Shown piece after piece: positions 17,530 to 26,057 of a DNA stretch of 64,000 nt (within the stretch, counting starts at the first letter, position 1; every line of letters begins with the position of its first letter). The stretch spans positions 248,001 to 312,000 of the forward strand of contig NZ_JAERVJ010000001.1 of NCBI RefSeq assembly GCF_016745395.1, read 5' to 3'. The notes under the pieces are model-generated. The model searched no databases. It was not told the DNA's origin and worked only from the letters and a program-made list of their open reading frames with translations. The position numbers and the translations under genes are program-made. This DNA is from Methylocystis sp. Sn-Cys (GTDB lineage Bacteria; Pseudomonadota; Alphaproteobacteria; Rhizobiales; Beijerinckiaceae).

Positions 17530-17994
17530 ATGCGGCTCACGGATCTTGTCACGCCGGAAGCAGTCATCGCCAATCTGAGGGCGACGACGAAAAAGCAACT
17601 GCTTCAGGAACTGAGCGAGCGGGCGGCGAAGCTCTCCGGACTGTCGGCGCGTGAAATCTTCGACGCGCTGCTGCATCGCGAGCGTCTCGGCTCAACGGGC
17701 ATCGGCGAGGGCATTGCCATACCGCATGGCAAGCTCGCGAAGGTAAAGTCGATTTTTGGGATTTTCGCCAGGTTGGAGCGACCGGTGGAGTTCGAGGCGC
17801 TCGATGGCTCCCCGGTCGATCTGGTGTTTCTCCTGATCGCGCCAGAAACCTCCGGGGCCGATCACCTCAAAGCCCTTGCCTGCGCGGCGCGGATGCTTCG
17901 CGACCCTGGCCTAGTCGCAACCATCCGCGCCACGCGAGACCATGACGCGCTTTACTCTTTAATCTCGCAGCGTTCCAAGCCCTACGCTGCGTAA
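17530..17994 (+). CDS. ptsN: PTS IIA-like nitrogen regulatory protein PtsN
   Basis: 154 residues, EIIA-Ntr. The phosphorylated histidine is in GIGEGIAIPHGKLAKV, around residue 66. The end of the domain (HLKALACAARMLRDP) is typical. It is the terminal phosphoacceptor of the nitrogen PTS and links carbon, nitrogen and potassium status, often through contact with kinases or transporters. The gene ends 19 bases from the convergent KGG gene. Confidence 0.97.
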   Translation: MRLTDLVTPEAVIANLRATTKKQLLQELSERAAKLSGLSAREIFDALLHRERLGSTGIGEGIAIPHGKLAKVKSIFGIFARLERPVEFEALDGSPVDLVFLLIAPETSGADHLKALACAARMLRDPGLVATIRATRDHDALYSLISQRSKPYAA

Positions 17995-18013
17995 CGCTTT
18001 TGCTGCGGGCGTC

Positions 18014-18304
18014 TTAGATAGACGCCCCCCGCTGCTGCTTCGGCTGTCCGCCGCCGTGCGAGGCGTGACCGCCCTTACGGCCAGCTTCCGACGCGAGCGT
18101 ATGATCGCGCGAGAAACTGCGCTTCGACGGATTGACGCTCTGCCCGCCCTTGCGGCCAGCGCGCGCCGCCAGTTCCGGATTCTGAGAGAAGCTGCGCTTG
18201 TCGTCCGGGACGCTCTGGCCGCCCTTACGCGCAATCGCCCGCTGCTTCTCAGGATCCATCGACGCAAAACCTCGATTGGATTTTTTCACTTGCACTTCCT
18301 GCAT
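18014..18304 (-). CDS. KGG-repeat stress protein
   Basis: 96 residues from the ATG at 18304, preceded by GAGAGG. Three KGG motifs (ARKGGQSV, GRKGGQSVN, GRKGGHAS) alternate with SFSQNP/SFSRDH segments, the pattern of the general-stress GsiB/YciG family of hydrophilic, probably disordered proteins. Such genes are often in the general stress regulon, and phyR/ecfG lie next door, but no GGAAC-N16-CGTT promoter was seen upstream. Convergent with ptsN. Confidence 0.88.
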   Translation of the reverse strand: MQEVQVKKSNRGFASMDPEKQRAIARKGGQSVPDDKRSFSQNPELAARAGRKGGQSVNPSKRSFSRDHTLASEAGRKGGHASHGGGQPKQQRGASI

Positions 18305-18460
18305 GGTCGCCTCTCTTGCCCCCAGCGCCACGCGTATAACTTGCCTAATCGGCCAAGGTTTCTGCAATCGTGGAATATACGTAGCTAAGCTTGCGACGTA
18401 GCGAAAAAGCCCTTGGTAATTGTACTTAAATCCATTTTTACAGCGATTTTGACCTATCGA

Positions 18461-19258
18461 TCAGCCAGATTTCCGTTGCGACCTACGGTTGAAGAAGAGA
18501 GCCTGACTTATCACCGCCTTAAGGCTCTCGACGCTGAACGGCTTGGCGACCAAAAAGGCAGGCTCCGGCGGCGCGCCGGTCAGAAATCGCTCCGGATAGG
18601 CAGTCACGAAGATCACCGGAGTCGAAAGCGACCCCAAAATTTCGTTCACCGCATCCAGGCCGGAGCTGCCGTCGGCAAGTTGAATGTCGGCGAGGATCAA
18701 GCCGGGCTTGCCGATCTCGGTGGTTGCGATCGCCTCCCGGTGGGTGCGCGCGATTCCAACGACGTTATGCCCCAGTTCCTCCACAATGCTGCGCAGATCA
18801 TGCGCGATCAGCGGCTCATCCTCGATGATGAGGACGTCCGTTGCGATCTGGTCGGCAATTTCGGCGTTCGCCGCGTTGATAAGCTCCGCGGCCTCCCGTT
18901 CGGGGACGTCAAGCGTTTCGCCGACCTGTTCGAGATCGAAGCCTTCCAGGGCGTTCAACAGGAAGGCGATGCGCGGTCTGAGCGAAATCGCGTCGAGGTT
19001 GTGGCGCGCGCCCGCGTCGTCGAGGGCATCGCCCGCCCCGGAATGAACAGCGACCGGCGCGGCGGACCAGATGTCGAGGAAAAGCTTGTAGAGGGAGACC
19101 CTCAGATCCTGGCTGTCATGAAGGCGTCGCGGCTCCGCGACAACAGCCTCGAGCGTTGCGAGAACATAAGCGTCGCCGCCTTCTCGATCCCCCACCAGGG
19201 CCCGGGCAAAGCGGCGCATATAGGGAAGGTGAGCGGAAATCTCTTGTGAAACAGACAT
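18461..19258 (-). CDS. phyR: General stress response regulator PhyR
   Basis: 265 residues from the ATG at 19258. The N-terminal half is a sigma-factor-like domain (LPYMRRFARALVGDREGGDAYV) that binds the anti-sigma factor NepR. The C-terminal half is a receiver domain (DVLIIEDEPLIA) with phospho-accepting Asp at 191 (LILADIQLADG), Thr 219 and Lys 239. On phosphorylation the sigma-like domain sequesters NepR and frees EcfG. Divergent from nepR-ecfG, the usual arrangement in alphaproteobacteria. Confidence 0.97.
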   Translation of the reverse strand: MSVSQEISAHLPYMRRFARALVGDREGGDAYVLATLEAVVAEPRRLHDSQDLRVSLYKLFLDIWSAAPVAVHSGAGDALDDAGARHNLDAISLRPRIAFLLNALEGFDLEQVGETLDVPEREAAELINAANAEIADQIATDVLIIEDEPLIAHDLRSIVEELGHNVVGIARTHREAIATTEIGKPGLILADIQLADGSSGLDAVNEILGSLSTPVIFVTAYPERFLTGAPPEPAFLVAKPFSVESLKAVISQALFFNRRSQRKSG

Positions 19259-19340
19259 GTTACGCCACTCCGGAGGCGGCTGCTGAACGGAAAGGAAGCG
19301 AAAGCATGAGACCTGCGTCAAAACAATCCGCACAATTTAA

Positions 19341-19365
19341 GGAACCAATCCGTGAGCGCGGCGTT
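19341..19365 (+). promoter_or_regulatory. EcfG-dependent promoter of nepR-ecfG
   Basis: GGAAC at 19341-19345 and CGTT at 19362-19365 are separated by 16 bases, matching the EcfG consensus GGAAC-N16/17-CGTT. Transcription would start near 19372 and run into nepR-ecfG, giving positive autoregulation. No matching site was found on the opposite strand for phyR. Confidence 0.75.
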
Positions 19366-19446
19366 TTGCTCTCCGTGCAACGCACTATACCGCGCGACGA
19401 AATCGGTCCGCCACAGAAAATCATGACTTTGCCGATCGGGGGCTCC

Positions 19447-19827
19447 ATGGCGAAAAACAATCCGGAGAATGTTGTTGCGCGTGTGCAATATGGGCAGGAC
19501 CAGCCGCGCGCCGAGACGCGACATTCACCGGGAGCGCTTCAGCCAGGCATGGCGGTTTTTGCAGGGGGCCTCCAGGCGGACGACGGCCCCCGGCGCGGGA
19601 GCGAGACCAGCGTAAGGAAAAACGGCGTAACTCTTTGTTCCGCCAAAATAACAAGAAGCCCACATCATGTCGATTTTGGGGACGCCCTCGGCAAAGAGCT
19701 TCGAAATCTCTATGACGATCTGGTCGCCCAGCCTGTTCCGGAACGATTTCTGAATCTCCTGAACCAGCTAGAAAAGAATGTGGTATCGTCGGGCCTGTCG
19801 AGCAGCGCGCCCGGGGAGAGAGAGTGA
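19447..19827 (+). CDS. nepR: Anti-sigma factor NepR
   Basis: The conserved NepR core GKELRNLYDDLVAQPVPERFLNLLNQLE lies near the C-terminus. It binds and inhibits EcfG, and PhyR competes for it. The start is uncertain: ATG at 19447 (126 residues, GGGGG upstream) lies downstream of the predicted transcription start, with 19423 and 19549 as alternatives. Most NepR proteins are shorter, so the long N-terminal part may be disordered or untranslated. The stop overlaps the ecfG GTG start by four bases (GTGA). Confidence 0.8.
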   Translation: MAKNNPENVVARVQYGQDQPRAETRHSPGALQPGMAVFAGGLQADDGPRRGSETSVRKNGVTLCSAKITRSPHHVDFGDALGKELRNLYDDLVAQPVPERFLNLLNQLEKNVVSSGLSSSAPGERE

Positions 19828-20393
19828 GCGCCGAAGGACAAGGATCCAGCGACGGACAAAGTCTCAAGAATGACCTGATCGCAGCGATCCCCAGCCTGCG
19901 CGCCTTTGCTATTTCGATTTCGGGCAGCTCCGACCGAGCCGACGATCTCGTGCAGGAGACCCTCGTCAAAGCATGGGGGAGCCTCGACTCCTTCGCCGAG
20001 GGCACGAATCTCACTGCCTGGCTTTTCACGATTCTGCGCAACATCTACTACAGCGAGCATCGTCGGCGCCGCCGCGAGACGTCAGACCCCGACGGGGAGA
20101 TGGCCGCGCGCTTGGTCACGCCGGAATCGCAAAATGCGCATATGGACTTCCTGGATTTTCGCGAGGCGCTGCAGAAGCTGCCGCTCGATCAACGCGAGGC
20201 GCTGATCCTCGTCGCGGCCCAGGGCATGTCCTATGAGGAAGCCGCCGAAATCTGCGGCTGCGCCCCTGGCACCATGAAAAGCCGGGTCAATCGCGCCCGC
20301 AACCGCTTAGCCGATCTTATGTCGCTCCCCAATTCCGGGCGCGAGGTCGCCGAACCGCGCGCCGCCGCGCTGACGCCAGCCGGCCGAGATTGA
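19824..20393 (+). CDS. ecfG: ECF sigma factor EcfG (general stress response)
   Basis: 189 residues from GTG at 19824, overlapping the nepR stop. Region 2 ([22 protein letters not shown] and [20 protein letters not shown]) and region 4 ([41 protein letters not shown]) are both present. Placement next to nepR and phyR assigns it to the EcfG (ECF15) group that controls the general stress regulon. It probably recognises the GGAAC-N16-CGTT element upstream of nepR. Confidence 0.95.
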   Translation: MSAEGQGSSDGQSLKNDLIAAIPSLRAFAISISGSSDRADDLVQETLVKAWGSLDSFAEGTNLTAWLFTILRNIYYSEHRRRRRETSDPDGEMAARLVTPESQNAHMDFLDFREALQKLPLDQREALILVAAQGMSYEEAAEICGCAPGTMKSRVNRARNRLADLMSLPNSGREVAEPRAAALTPAGRD

Positions 20394-20472
20394 ACCGCCG
20401 CGCGAAATGCCGCATAGGGAGCGTTCTACCGCGCCCCGCGCGCGGTCACGACCAGCTTCTCGAGCGAGACCG

Positions 20473-21870
20473 ATGACTGAAGACAACCGCATTGAACGCG
20501 ATTCCTTTGGCGATATCGCCGTGCCGTCCTGGGCCCTGTGGGGCGCGCAGACGCAGCGTTCGCGGGAGAATTTTCCCATCGGCGGCCAGCGCATGCCGAT
20601 CGAGGTCGTCCATGCGCTCGCGCGCGTGAAGCTCGCCGCTGCGCAGGTCAACGCCGCCAAGGGGCTCATCAAGCCGGAAATCGCCAAGGCGATCACCGAG
20701 GCCGCGCAGGAGGTCATCGACGGCAAATTCGACGACCACTTCCCGCTGGTCGTCTGGCAGACGGGCTCCGGCACGCAATCGAATATGAACGTCAATGAGG
20801 TGATCGCGAACCGGGCGAATGAGCAGCTCGGCGCGCCGCGCGGCTCCAAGGCGCCCGTGCATCCCAACGATCACGTCAATTGCGGCCAGTCCTCGAACGA
20901 CAGCTTCCCGACTGCCATTCACGTCGCCGCCGCGCTTGCGATCAGCGGCAAGCTGCTGCCCGCGGTCGAGCGCCTTCATGCGGCGCTTGAGCGCAAATCT
21001 TCGCAATTCGCTCATCTCGTGAAAATCGGCCGCACCCATCTGCAGGACGCGACGCCCGTCACGCTCGGCCAGGAATTTTCGGGCTACGCCGCCCAGGCGA
21101 AATATGGCGCAGCGCGCATCCGCGCCACGCTCCCCGATCTTCTCGCCCTCGCTCAGGGCGGCACGGCGGTCGGCACTGGCGTCAATACGGCCAAGGGCTT
21201 CGCCGAGGAAGTGGCGGCGCATATCGCGAGCCAAACCGGCCTGCCCTTCGTGACCGCGCCCAATAAATTCGAGGCGCTCGCCGCGCATGACGCCGAGGCT
21301 TTCGCCCATGGCGCGATCAATGCGCTGGCCACGGGCCTCTACAAGATCGCCTGCGACATCCGCCTGATGGGCGCGGGCCCGCGCGCCGGTCTCGCGGAGC
21401 TGAAGCTCCCTGAGAACGAGCCGGGCTCGTCGATCATGCCGGGCAAGGTCAATCCGACGCAGGTCGAGGCCATCACCATGGTCTGCGCCCGCGTGTTCGG
21501 CAACCATCAGACGATCACCTTCGCCGCCTCGCAGGGCCATCTCGAACTCAATGTGATGAAGCCCGTCATCGCCTTCGCGCTGCTCGAATCCGTCGACCTG
21601 ATGGCCTCCGGCATCGACAGCTTCATCACCCGCTGCCTCGAGGGCGTCGAGGCGGACGAAGCCAATATCAAACGCTTCGTCGATCACTCGCTGATGCTGG
21701 TCACCGCGCTTGCGCCGAAGATCGGCTATGACGCGGCCTCCAAGATCGCCCGCGCCGCCCATAAGAACGGCACGAGCCTGAAGGAAGAGGCGCTGGCCTC
21801 CGGCAAGGTGACCGAGGCCGAGTTCGACGAGATCGTGCGGCCGGAAAAGATGCTGGCGCCCAACGACTGA
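20473..21870 (+). CDS. fumC: Class II fumarate hydratase
   Basis: 465 residues from the ATG at 20473. TCA-cycle enzyme, fumarate to L-malate, iron-independent homotetramer. [19 protein letters not shown], the [14 protein letters not shown] segment and the family signature [13 protein letters not shown] are all present. Length is normal. Single-gene unit following ecfG; the gap carries no clear terminator. A family B repeat follows the stop. Confidence 0.98.
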   Translation: MTEDNRIERDSFGDIAVPSWALWGAQTQRSRENFPIGGQRMPIEVVHALARVKLAAAQVNAAKGLIKPEIAKAITEAAQEVIDGKFDDHFPLVVWQTGSGTQSNMNVNEVIANRANEQLGAPRGSKAPVHPNDHVNCGQSSNDSFPTAIHVAAALAISGKLLPAVERLHAALERKSSQFAHLVKIGRTHLQDATPVTLGQEFSGYAAQAKYGAARIRATLPDLLALAQGGTAVGTGVNTAKGFAEEVAAHIASQTGLPFVTAPNKFEALAAHDAEAFAHGAINALATGLYKIACDIRLMGAGPRAGLAELKLPENEPGSSIMPGKVNPTQVEAITMVCARVFGNHQTITFAASQGHLELNVMKPVIAFALLESVDLMASGIDSFITRCLEGVEADEANIKRFVDHSLMLVTALAPKIGYDAASKIARAAHKNGTSLKEEALASGKVTEAEFDEIVRPEKMLAPND

Positions 21871-21903
21871 TCCGGATTCAGCCCAACTTCCCGGGCGATA
21901 ACC

Positions 21904-21984
21904 CTCATTGCGCGCGAAGCGAAGCAATCCAGAACCGCGACGTGGCTCTGGATTGCTTCGTCGCTTCGCTCCTCGCAATGACGG
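21904..21984 (+). repeat. Family B palindromic repeat, copy B2
   Basis: Facing arms CATTGCGCGCGAAGCGAAGC...CAATCCAGA and CTCTGGATTGCTTCG...CTCGCAATGACGGG. It accounts for much of the 362-base gap between fumC and the DUF900 gene (21871-22232); the rest shows no recognisable element. The 5' part of a longer open frame across this gap is repeat-derived and not treated as coding. Confidence 0.8.
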
Positions 21985-22232
21985 GAGCGCTGTTCGAGCG
22001 GGTGTTCGGCGGGAGGAAGCGCTGGGGACAATTTCCTCCCGCCGATTCGGAAGCCCCCTGGCGTCAGCCCCTGCTTCCGACGCCCGTTTTTTTAAGAACG
22101 GACGATGCATTCTTGAACGAATCCCGCCCGGGACGACGTGCGTTGACGCACCAGTCAAATTGCCGCCATAAATCTCGGACGCTTTTGCTTCGGCCTCCCG
22201 TGGGATCGTTCCTCTTTCGTCGGCGCTTTCAA

Positions 22233-23495
22233 ATGCGATTTTCCATAAGGTTCATGCGCGCTCCGGCCGCTCTTCTGGCGCTCGGCCTCGCCGCCTGCGC
22301 GGGACGGCAGGAAGGCGTTCTTCTGCCCACCCACCAGCGCGCGCCGGGCACGAGCGTCGTAAATATGCTGGTGGCGACGACCCGCGCGCCCGACCTTAAA
22401 GACCCTGGCGAGATGTTCTCCGGCGAGCGCGGCGCCGGGCTTTCTTTTGCGGCGATGACCGTCTCGATCCCGCCCGACGCCTATCGGACGGTCGGCGAGG
22501 TGCAATGGCCCGAGAGCGCGCCGCCCGATCCGATGCGCGCCTTCACGACCGTCGACGCCGAAACCCTCAGCCTACCGGGGGCGATCACGGAACTGAACAA
22601 GCGGCTCGCCGAGACGCCAAAGCGGCAGGTCCTGCTCTTCGTCCATGGCTACAACACGCGCTTCGCCGACGCGGTCTATCGCTTCGCCCAGATCGTGCAC
22701 GATTCCGATGCGCCGGTCGCGCCGGTGCTCTTCACCTGGCCGTCGCGCGGCAAGCTGCTGCAATATGGCTATGATCATGAGAGCGCTAACTATTCCCGCG
22801 ACGCGCTCGAAAACGTCCTGCAGGCGCTCGCGCGCGACCCCAATGTCGGGGAAATTTCGATCCTCGCTCATTCCATGGGCAATTGGGTGACGCTCGAAGC
22901 GCTGCGTCAGATGGCGATCCGCAATCGCGGCCTGCCGGACAAGATCAAAAATGTCATGCTCGCCTCGCCGGACGTCGATTTCGACGTCTTCAAGCGCCAG
23001 ATTGCGACGATGGACGCCAGGCCGTCGATCTTCACGATTTTCGTCTCGCGTGACGACGAGGCGCTGGCGGTGTCGCGTCGCGTGTGGGGCGACAAGCCGC
23101 GAGTCGGCGCCGTCAATCCCAACGCCGAACCCTATCGCGACGTCTTCGCGCACGACCGCCTGCTGGTGGTCGATTTGACCGATGTCGCCTCGGGCGGCGA
23201 GGACAAGCTCGGCCATTCGAAATTCGCCGAGGCGCCCGGCGTGGTCCGCGCCATCGGCGCGCGGCTCGCCACCGGCCAGTCGCTGAGCGAAGGAGGCGCC
23301 GGGGTCGGCGACAAGCTCGGCATGGTCGCCGCCGGCGCGGCCTCGACGGTGGGCGTCGCGGCCGGGGCCGCCGTGGCGGCGCCCTTCGCCATCGTCGATC
23401 CGCGCACGCGAGAGAATTTCGCCGACCGGCTGCAGGCCGTGGGCGAACAGGCCGGCGAAACGCTGCAGAGCGGCGCGAACGTGGCGCAGCCTTAG
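22233..23495 (+). CDS. Alpha/beta hydrolase of the DUF900 family, probable lipoprotein
   Basis: 420 residues from the ATG at 22233 (22254 is the alternative). The N-terminus has basic residues, a hydrophobic run (APAALLALGLAAC) and a lipobox LAAC, so it is probably lipid-anchored in the envelope. The hydrolase domain shows the oxyanion HGYNTRF, the nucleophile elbow LAHSMGNW (Ser) and a later FTIFVSRDDEAL strand with the acidic residue. The Ala/Gly-rich tail (AAGAASTVGVAAGAAVAAPFA) may be membrane-associated. Substrate unknown. Confidence 0.85.
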   Translation: MRFSIRFMRAPAALLALGLAACAGRQEGVLLPTHQRAPGTSVVNMLVATTRAPDLKDPGEMFSGERGAGLSFAAMTVSIPPDAYRTVGEVQWPESAPPDPMRAFTTVDAETLSLPGAITELNKRLAETPKRQVLLFVHGYNTRFADAVYRFAQIVHDSDAPVAPVLFTWPSRGKLLQYGYDHESANYSRDALENVLQALARDPNVGEISILAHSMGNWVTLEALRQMAIRNRGLPDKIKNVMLASPDVDFDVFKRQIATMDARPSIFTIFVSRDDEALAVSRRVWGDKPRVGAVNPNAEPYRDVFAHDRLLVVDLTDVASGGEDKLGHSKFAEAPGVVRAIGARLATGQSLSEGGAGVGDKLGMVAAGAASTVGVAAGAAVAAPFAIVDPRTRENFADRLQAVGEQAGETLQSGANVAQP

Positions 23496-23511
23496 GGCGC
23501 GCTGTCCATGC

Positions 23512-23650
23512 ATTCATCGGCTTGAATGGCGCGCGTCGGGGTTCGTCATTCCCGGCGGGCTGAAAGCCCGACCAGGAATCCAGAGCCACAAAAGCGCTGG
23601 TTTTGCTCTGGATTCCCGATCGCCCGCTTTGCGGGCGTCGGGAATGACAG
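23512..23650 (+). repeat. Family A palindromic repeat, copy A2
   Basis: Core at 23545-23649 with the TCATTCCCGGCGGGCTGAAA arm and its inverse. The left flank, with GCTTGAATGGC, is a diverged form of the A1 flank. It sits between two convergent genes. Confidence 0.8.
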
Positions 23651-23685
23651 CGGGCTTTGCTGAAAGATGGACGCGCGCCCAATCC

Positions 23686-24780
23686 CTAAAAAGGCGCGGT
23701 CCTCGCGGCCGCGACATAAGCGTCGGCGTCCTCCTTCAGAAGCAGCCGCTCCTTGACGAGCTTGTCGGCGACAATCCGCATGGTCGCGACGAAATAGGCG
23801 CGCGAGCCATAGCGCTCGACAAGCGAGGGACGGGGATCGCCGGTTTTTTCGCGGTCCGTCTTCGTCGAGGGAAAAGGCAAAGCTACGCCCGCCGCACAGC
23901 CGGGGCCGGCTTTATCTTTTTGCGCGCCAAATCCGGTGAAAGTCGCGATCGGCAGCGCCTGATCGGGCAGGCGCAGCCCCGCTGACTCATTCCCGTCGGC
24001 GTCGATTTTGGGAACGAGTCGCTCTCCTGAGGGCGGCGCCGGCAGCGCGGGGATTTTCGGCCAGACGAGCTTGCGGGCGTCGACGAGATCGGCCACAGCC
24101 GGGGCGCGCGAGGCTGGCGGCTTCACGCCCTTGGTCCAATCGTCCAGCACGACGAGCAGCGCCCGCAGCGCTGGGGCTTGCGAGCGCGTATTGAGGGGGC
24201 CGATGCAATTGGCACCCGCGCCTGTCGTCGTTCCGGCGATAAAGAAGCGACGGCGATTGGCGTCGTCCGGCCCTGCCGGCGCGGGCGGCGGGGAGGCGCG
24301 CCAATAGGCGTCGCTCCCCCAAATCTCGATGCTGCGCAAGCCGTTTGCCGCGCGGGCGTCCTGCAGCAAAAGCCCGTCGAACAGCGCCCCCGCCTCGGCG
24401 AGCGACGCGCCCGTTTCGCCGGCCCCGCGCGCGAGAACCCTCTTGGCGCGGGTCGTCCCACGCAGACGCGGCAGCAGATCGCGTAGCGCCTGAGCGCGCG
24501 CCGGCGCCGGCAGCTTGGCGAGATCCAGCGCAAAGACATTCATCCCGCGCCCCAGCGCCGTCGCCGCGAGATCCTCATTTTGCGCGGCGTCGATCAGCAA
24601 GACGCCGGGCGGCGCCGCCGCTTTTGTGCGCAGCATTTTCGCGTCGAGGCGGTATTCCTTGCCCTCAATTTTCAGCGTCGCATGGACGTCGGAGCCCGAC
24701 TCTTCGAATGCGAGAAGCTCTGCGTGGGCGGGCGTTGAAAGAAGGAGGACTGCGCAGAAAAGCCTGAAGCGTCTATCCAT
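23686..24780 (-). CDS. Exported protein with alpha/beta-hydrolase-10-like C-terminus
   Basis: 364 residues from the ATG at 24780, which overlaps the end of udgX by eight bases. A signal peptide (MDRRFRLFCAVLLLSTPAHA) precedes the mature protein. The C-terminal third (VPKIDADGNESAGLRLPDQALPIATFTGF and DPRPSLVERYGSRAYFVATMRIVADKLVKERLLLKEDADAYV) matches the abhydrolase-10 group as I recall it. The middle is shorter than in full-length members and a clear GxSxG elbow is not evident (LARGAGETG occupies the expected place), so catalysis is doubtful. Function unknown. Confidence 0.7.
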   Translation of the reverse strand: MDRRFRLFCAVLLLSTPAHAELLAFEESGSDVHATLKIEGKEYRLDAKMLRTKAAAPPGVLLIDAAQNEDLAATALGRGMNVFALDLAKLPAPARAQALRDLLPRLRGTTRAKRVLARGAGETGASLAEAGALFDGLLLQDARAANGLRSIEIWGSDAYWRASPPPAPAGPDDANRRRFFIAGTTTGAGANCIGPLNTRSQAPALRALLVVLDDWTKGVKPPASRAPAVADLVDARKLVWPKIPALPAPPSGERLVPKIDADGNESAGLRLPDQALPIATFTGFGAQKDKAGPGCAAGVALPFPSTKTDREKTGDPRPSLVERYGSRAYFVATMRIVADKLVKERLLLKEDADAYVAAARTAPF

Positions 24781-25396
24781 TCGAAACCAATCCATCACCC
24801 GCCCGCGTCCATTCCGCGGCGATCTCCAGATCGCCGAGAAAGCGCGTCCACTCCCTGCGCTTATCTTCTTCTTCCTGAAGCCGCAGCAGAAAAGAGGGGT
24901 GGATGGTAGCGAGGAATTTGGCCTTTTCATCGAGGTCGATCAGGCGCCCGCGCAACCGCGAGACGGATTCGGAGCGGCCAAGCACGCCTCTTATCGCCGT
25001 GACGCCCATCGCCACGATGAGCCCAGGCTGGACGAGCCCCCGCTCTTGCTCCAGCCACCAGCGGCAGGCGTCGATTTCGCCGGCGTCCGGCTTTTTGTGC
25101 AGGCGGCGTTTGCCGCGCGGCTCGAATTTGAAATGTTTCACCGCATTGGTGATGAAGCATTCCTCGCGGGGCAGATGGACCTTGGCGAGCGCCTTGTCGA
25201 GGAGACGCCCGGCCGGGCCGACGAAGGGGCGGCCCGAGAGGTCTTCCACGTCGCCCGGCTGCTCGCCGACCAGCATGACCCGCGCGCCGCGCGGCCCCTC
25301 GCCGGGGACGGCTTGCGTCGCATTGCGATAGAGCGGGCAGCGCGTGCAGATTTCTTCCTCGCCGGCGAGCGCCGCGAGGGTGACGAACTCGGACAT
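24773..25396 (-). CDS. udgX: UdgX-type uracil-DNA glycosylase
   Basis: 207 residues. Motif GEQPGD is at 44-49, HPS at 166-168 and cysteines at 17, 20, 80 and 111 fit a 4Fe-4S cluster. The insertion GKRRLHKKP places KRRLH at 96-100, equivalent to the KRRIH R-loop of UdgX, whose histidine forms a covalent bond with DNA after uracil excision. Ordinary family 4 enzymes lack this loop. The downstream exported-protein gene overlaps by eight bases, so the two are co-transcribed, an odd pairing. Confidence 0.9.
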   Translation of the reverse strand: MSEFVTLAALAGEEEICTRCPLYRNATQAVPGEGPRGARVMLVGEQPGDVEDLSGRPFVGPAGRLLDKALAKVHLPREECFITNAVKHFKFEPRGKRRLHKKPDAGEIDACRWWLEQERGLVQPGLIVAMGVTAIRGVLGRSESVSRLRGRLIDLDEKAKFLATIHPSFLLRLQEEEDKRREWTRFLGDLEIAAEWTRAGDGLVSNG

Positions 25397-25441
25397 AAGG
25401 GGCTAACGCCGGGAGCCGCTTAGAGTTCTCGGCTTCCTCGT

Positions 25442-25500
25442 GGACCGCGCGCCTTCAGGCGCGCATTTAAGCCTGGGCGAGCCTGAAGGCTCGCGGTCCA
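25442..25500. repeat. Family C palindromic repeat, copy C1
   Basis: GGACCGCGCGCCTTCAGGCG faces CGAGCCTGAAGGCTCGCGGT: an outer GGACCGCG stem encloses two inner hairpins of CCTTCAGG type. Lies between the RBBP9-like gene and udgX. Confidence 0.8.
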
Positions 25501-25508
25501 AGGGCGCC

Positions 25509-26057
25509 CTACAGCTTCGCCACAAAATGCGCGAAGGCCAGCGAGCCCTCCGGCCAGGGGCCGTGGCCGCTGTCTACATTGATATGCCCGGCGGCGCCGG
25601 CGTCGATGAAACGCGCGCCGATGTCCTGCGCCAGATTCTGCGCAAAAGAAGCGTCGGAATAAGGATCGTCGTTGCTGCCGACCACGATCGCCGGGAAAGG
25701 CAGGCGCGCGCGCGGGATGGGCAAAAAGGCGGAGTCGATCGTCGGCATCTCGCGCAGGACCGCCTCGGACGGCGGCGCAACCAGGAAAGCCCCTGCAATC
25801 TTCTCCCCCAATTGCTGCGCAGCATGAAGCGCAGCAATAACCCCCAGGGAATGGGCGACGAGCACTGCCGGCCGCTTGGCCGAGCGAATGTCCCGGGAGA
25901 TCGCCTCGACCCATTCCGCCCGGTTAGGGCTCGCCCAGTCGCGCTGCTGCACCCGGCGGGCGGTCGACAGCTTCTGCTCCCAGCGGCTCTGCCAATGGTC
26001 CGGTTCCGAGCCGAGATAACCCGGAATGACGAGTATATCCGCGTCGGCGGCGCGCAT
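25509..26057 (-). CDS. RBBP9/YdeN-type serine hydrolase
   Basis: 182 residues. VIPGYLGSEPDHWQSRWE at the N-terminus, the nucleophile elbow VAHSLGVIAALH (Ser), and an aspartate in VGSNDDPY followed by the histidine of AGHINVDSGHGPWPEG give a complete catalytic triad. This small alpha/beta hydrolase family has no firmly known substrate. Its ATG shares one base with the stop of lysK (TGATG), so it is translationally coupled to the tRNA synthetase. Confidence 0.88.
   Translation of the reverse strand: MRAADADILVIPGYLGSEPDHWQSRWEQKLSTARRVQQRDWASPNRAEWVEAISRDIRSAKRPAVLVAHSLGVIAALHAAQQLGEKIAGAFLVAPPSEAVLREMPTIDSAFLPIPRARLPFPAIVVGSNDDPYSDASFAQNLAQDIGARFIDAGAAGHINVDSGHGPWPEGSLAFAHFVAKL

Noticed and set aside
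18014-18460. EcfG promoter for the KGG stress protein
   Set aside because: No GGAAC/CGTT pair with 16-17 base spacing was found upstream.
19259-19340. EcfG promoter for phyR on the minus strand
   Set aside because: AACG is found at 19286-19289 but no GTTCC follows at the needed distance.
20446-22158. Long antisense open frame opposite fumC (570 codons)
   Set aside because: Mirror frame of a well-recognised gene in high-GC DNA. Composition is Arg/Gly/Asp-rich with no domain, and part of it runs through the family B repeat.
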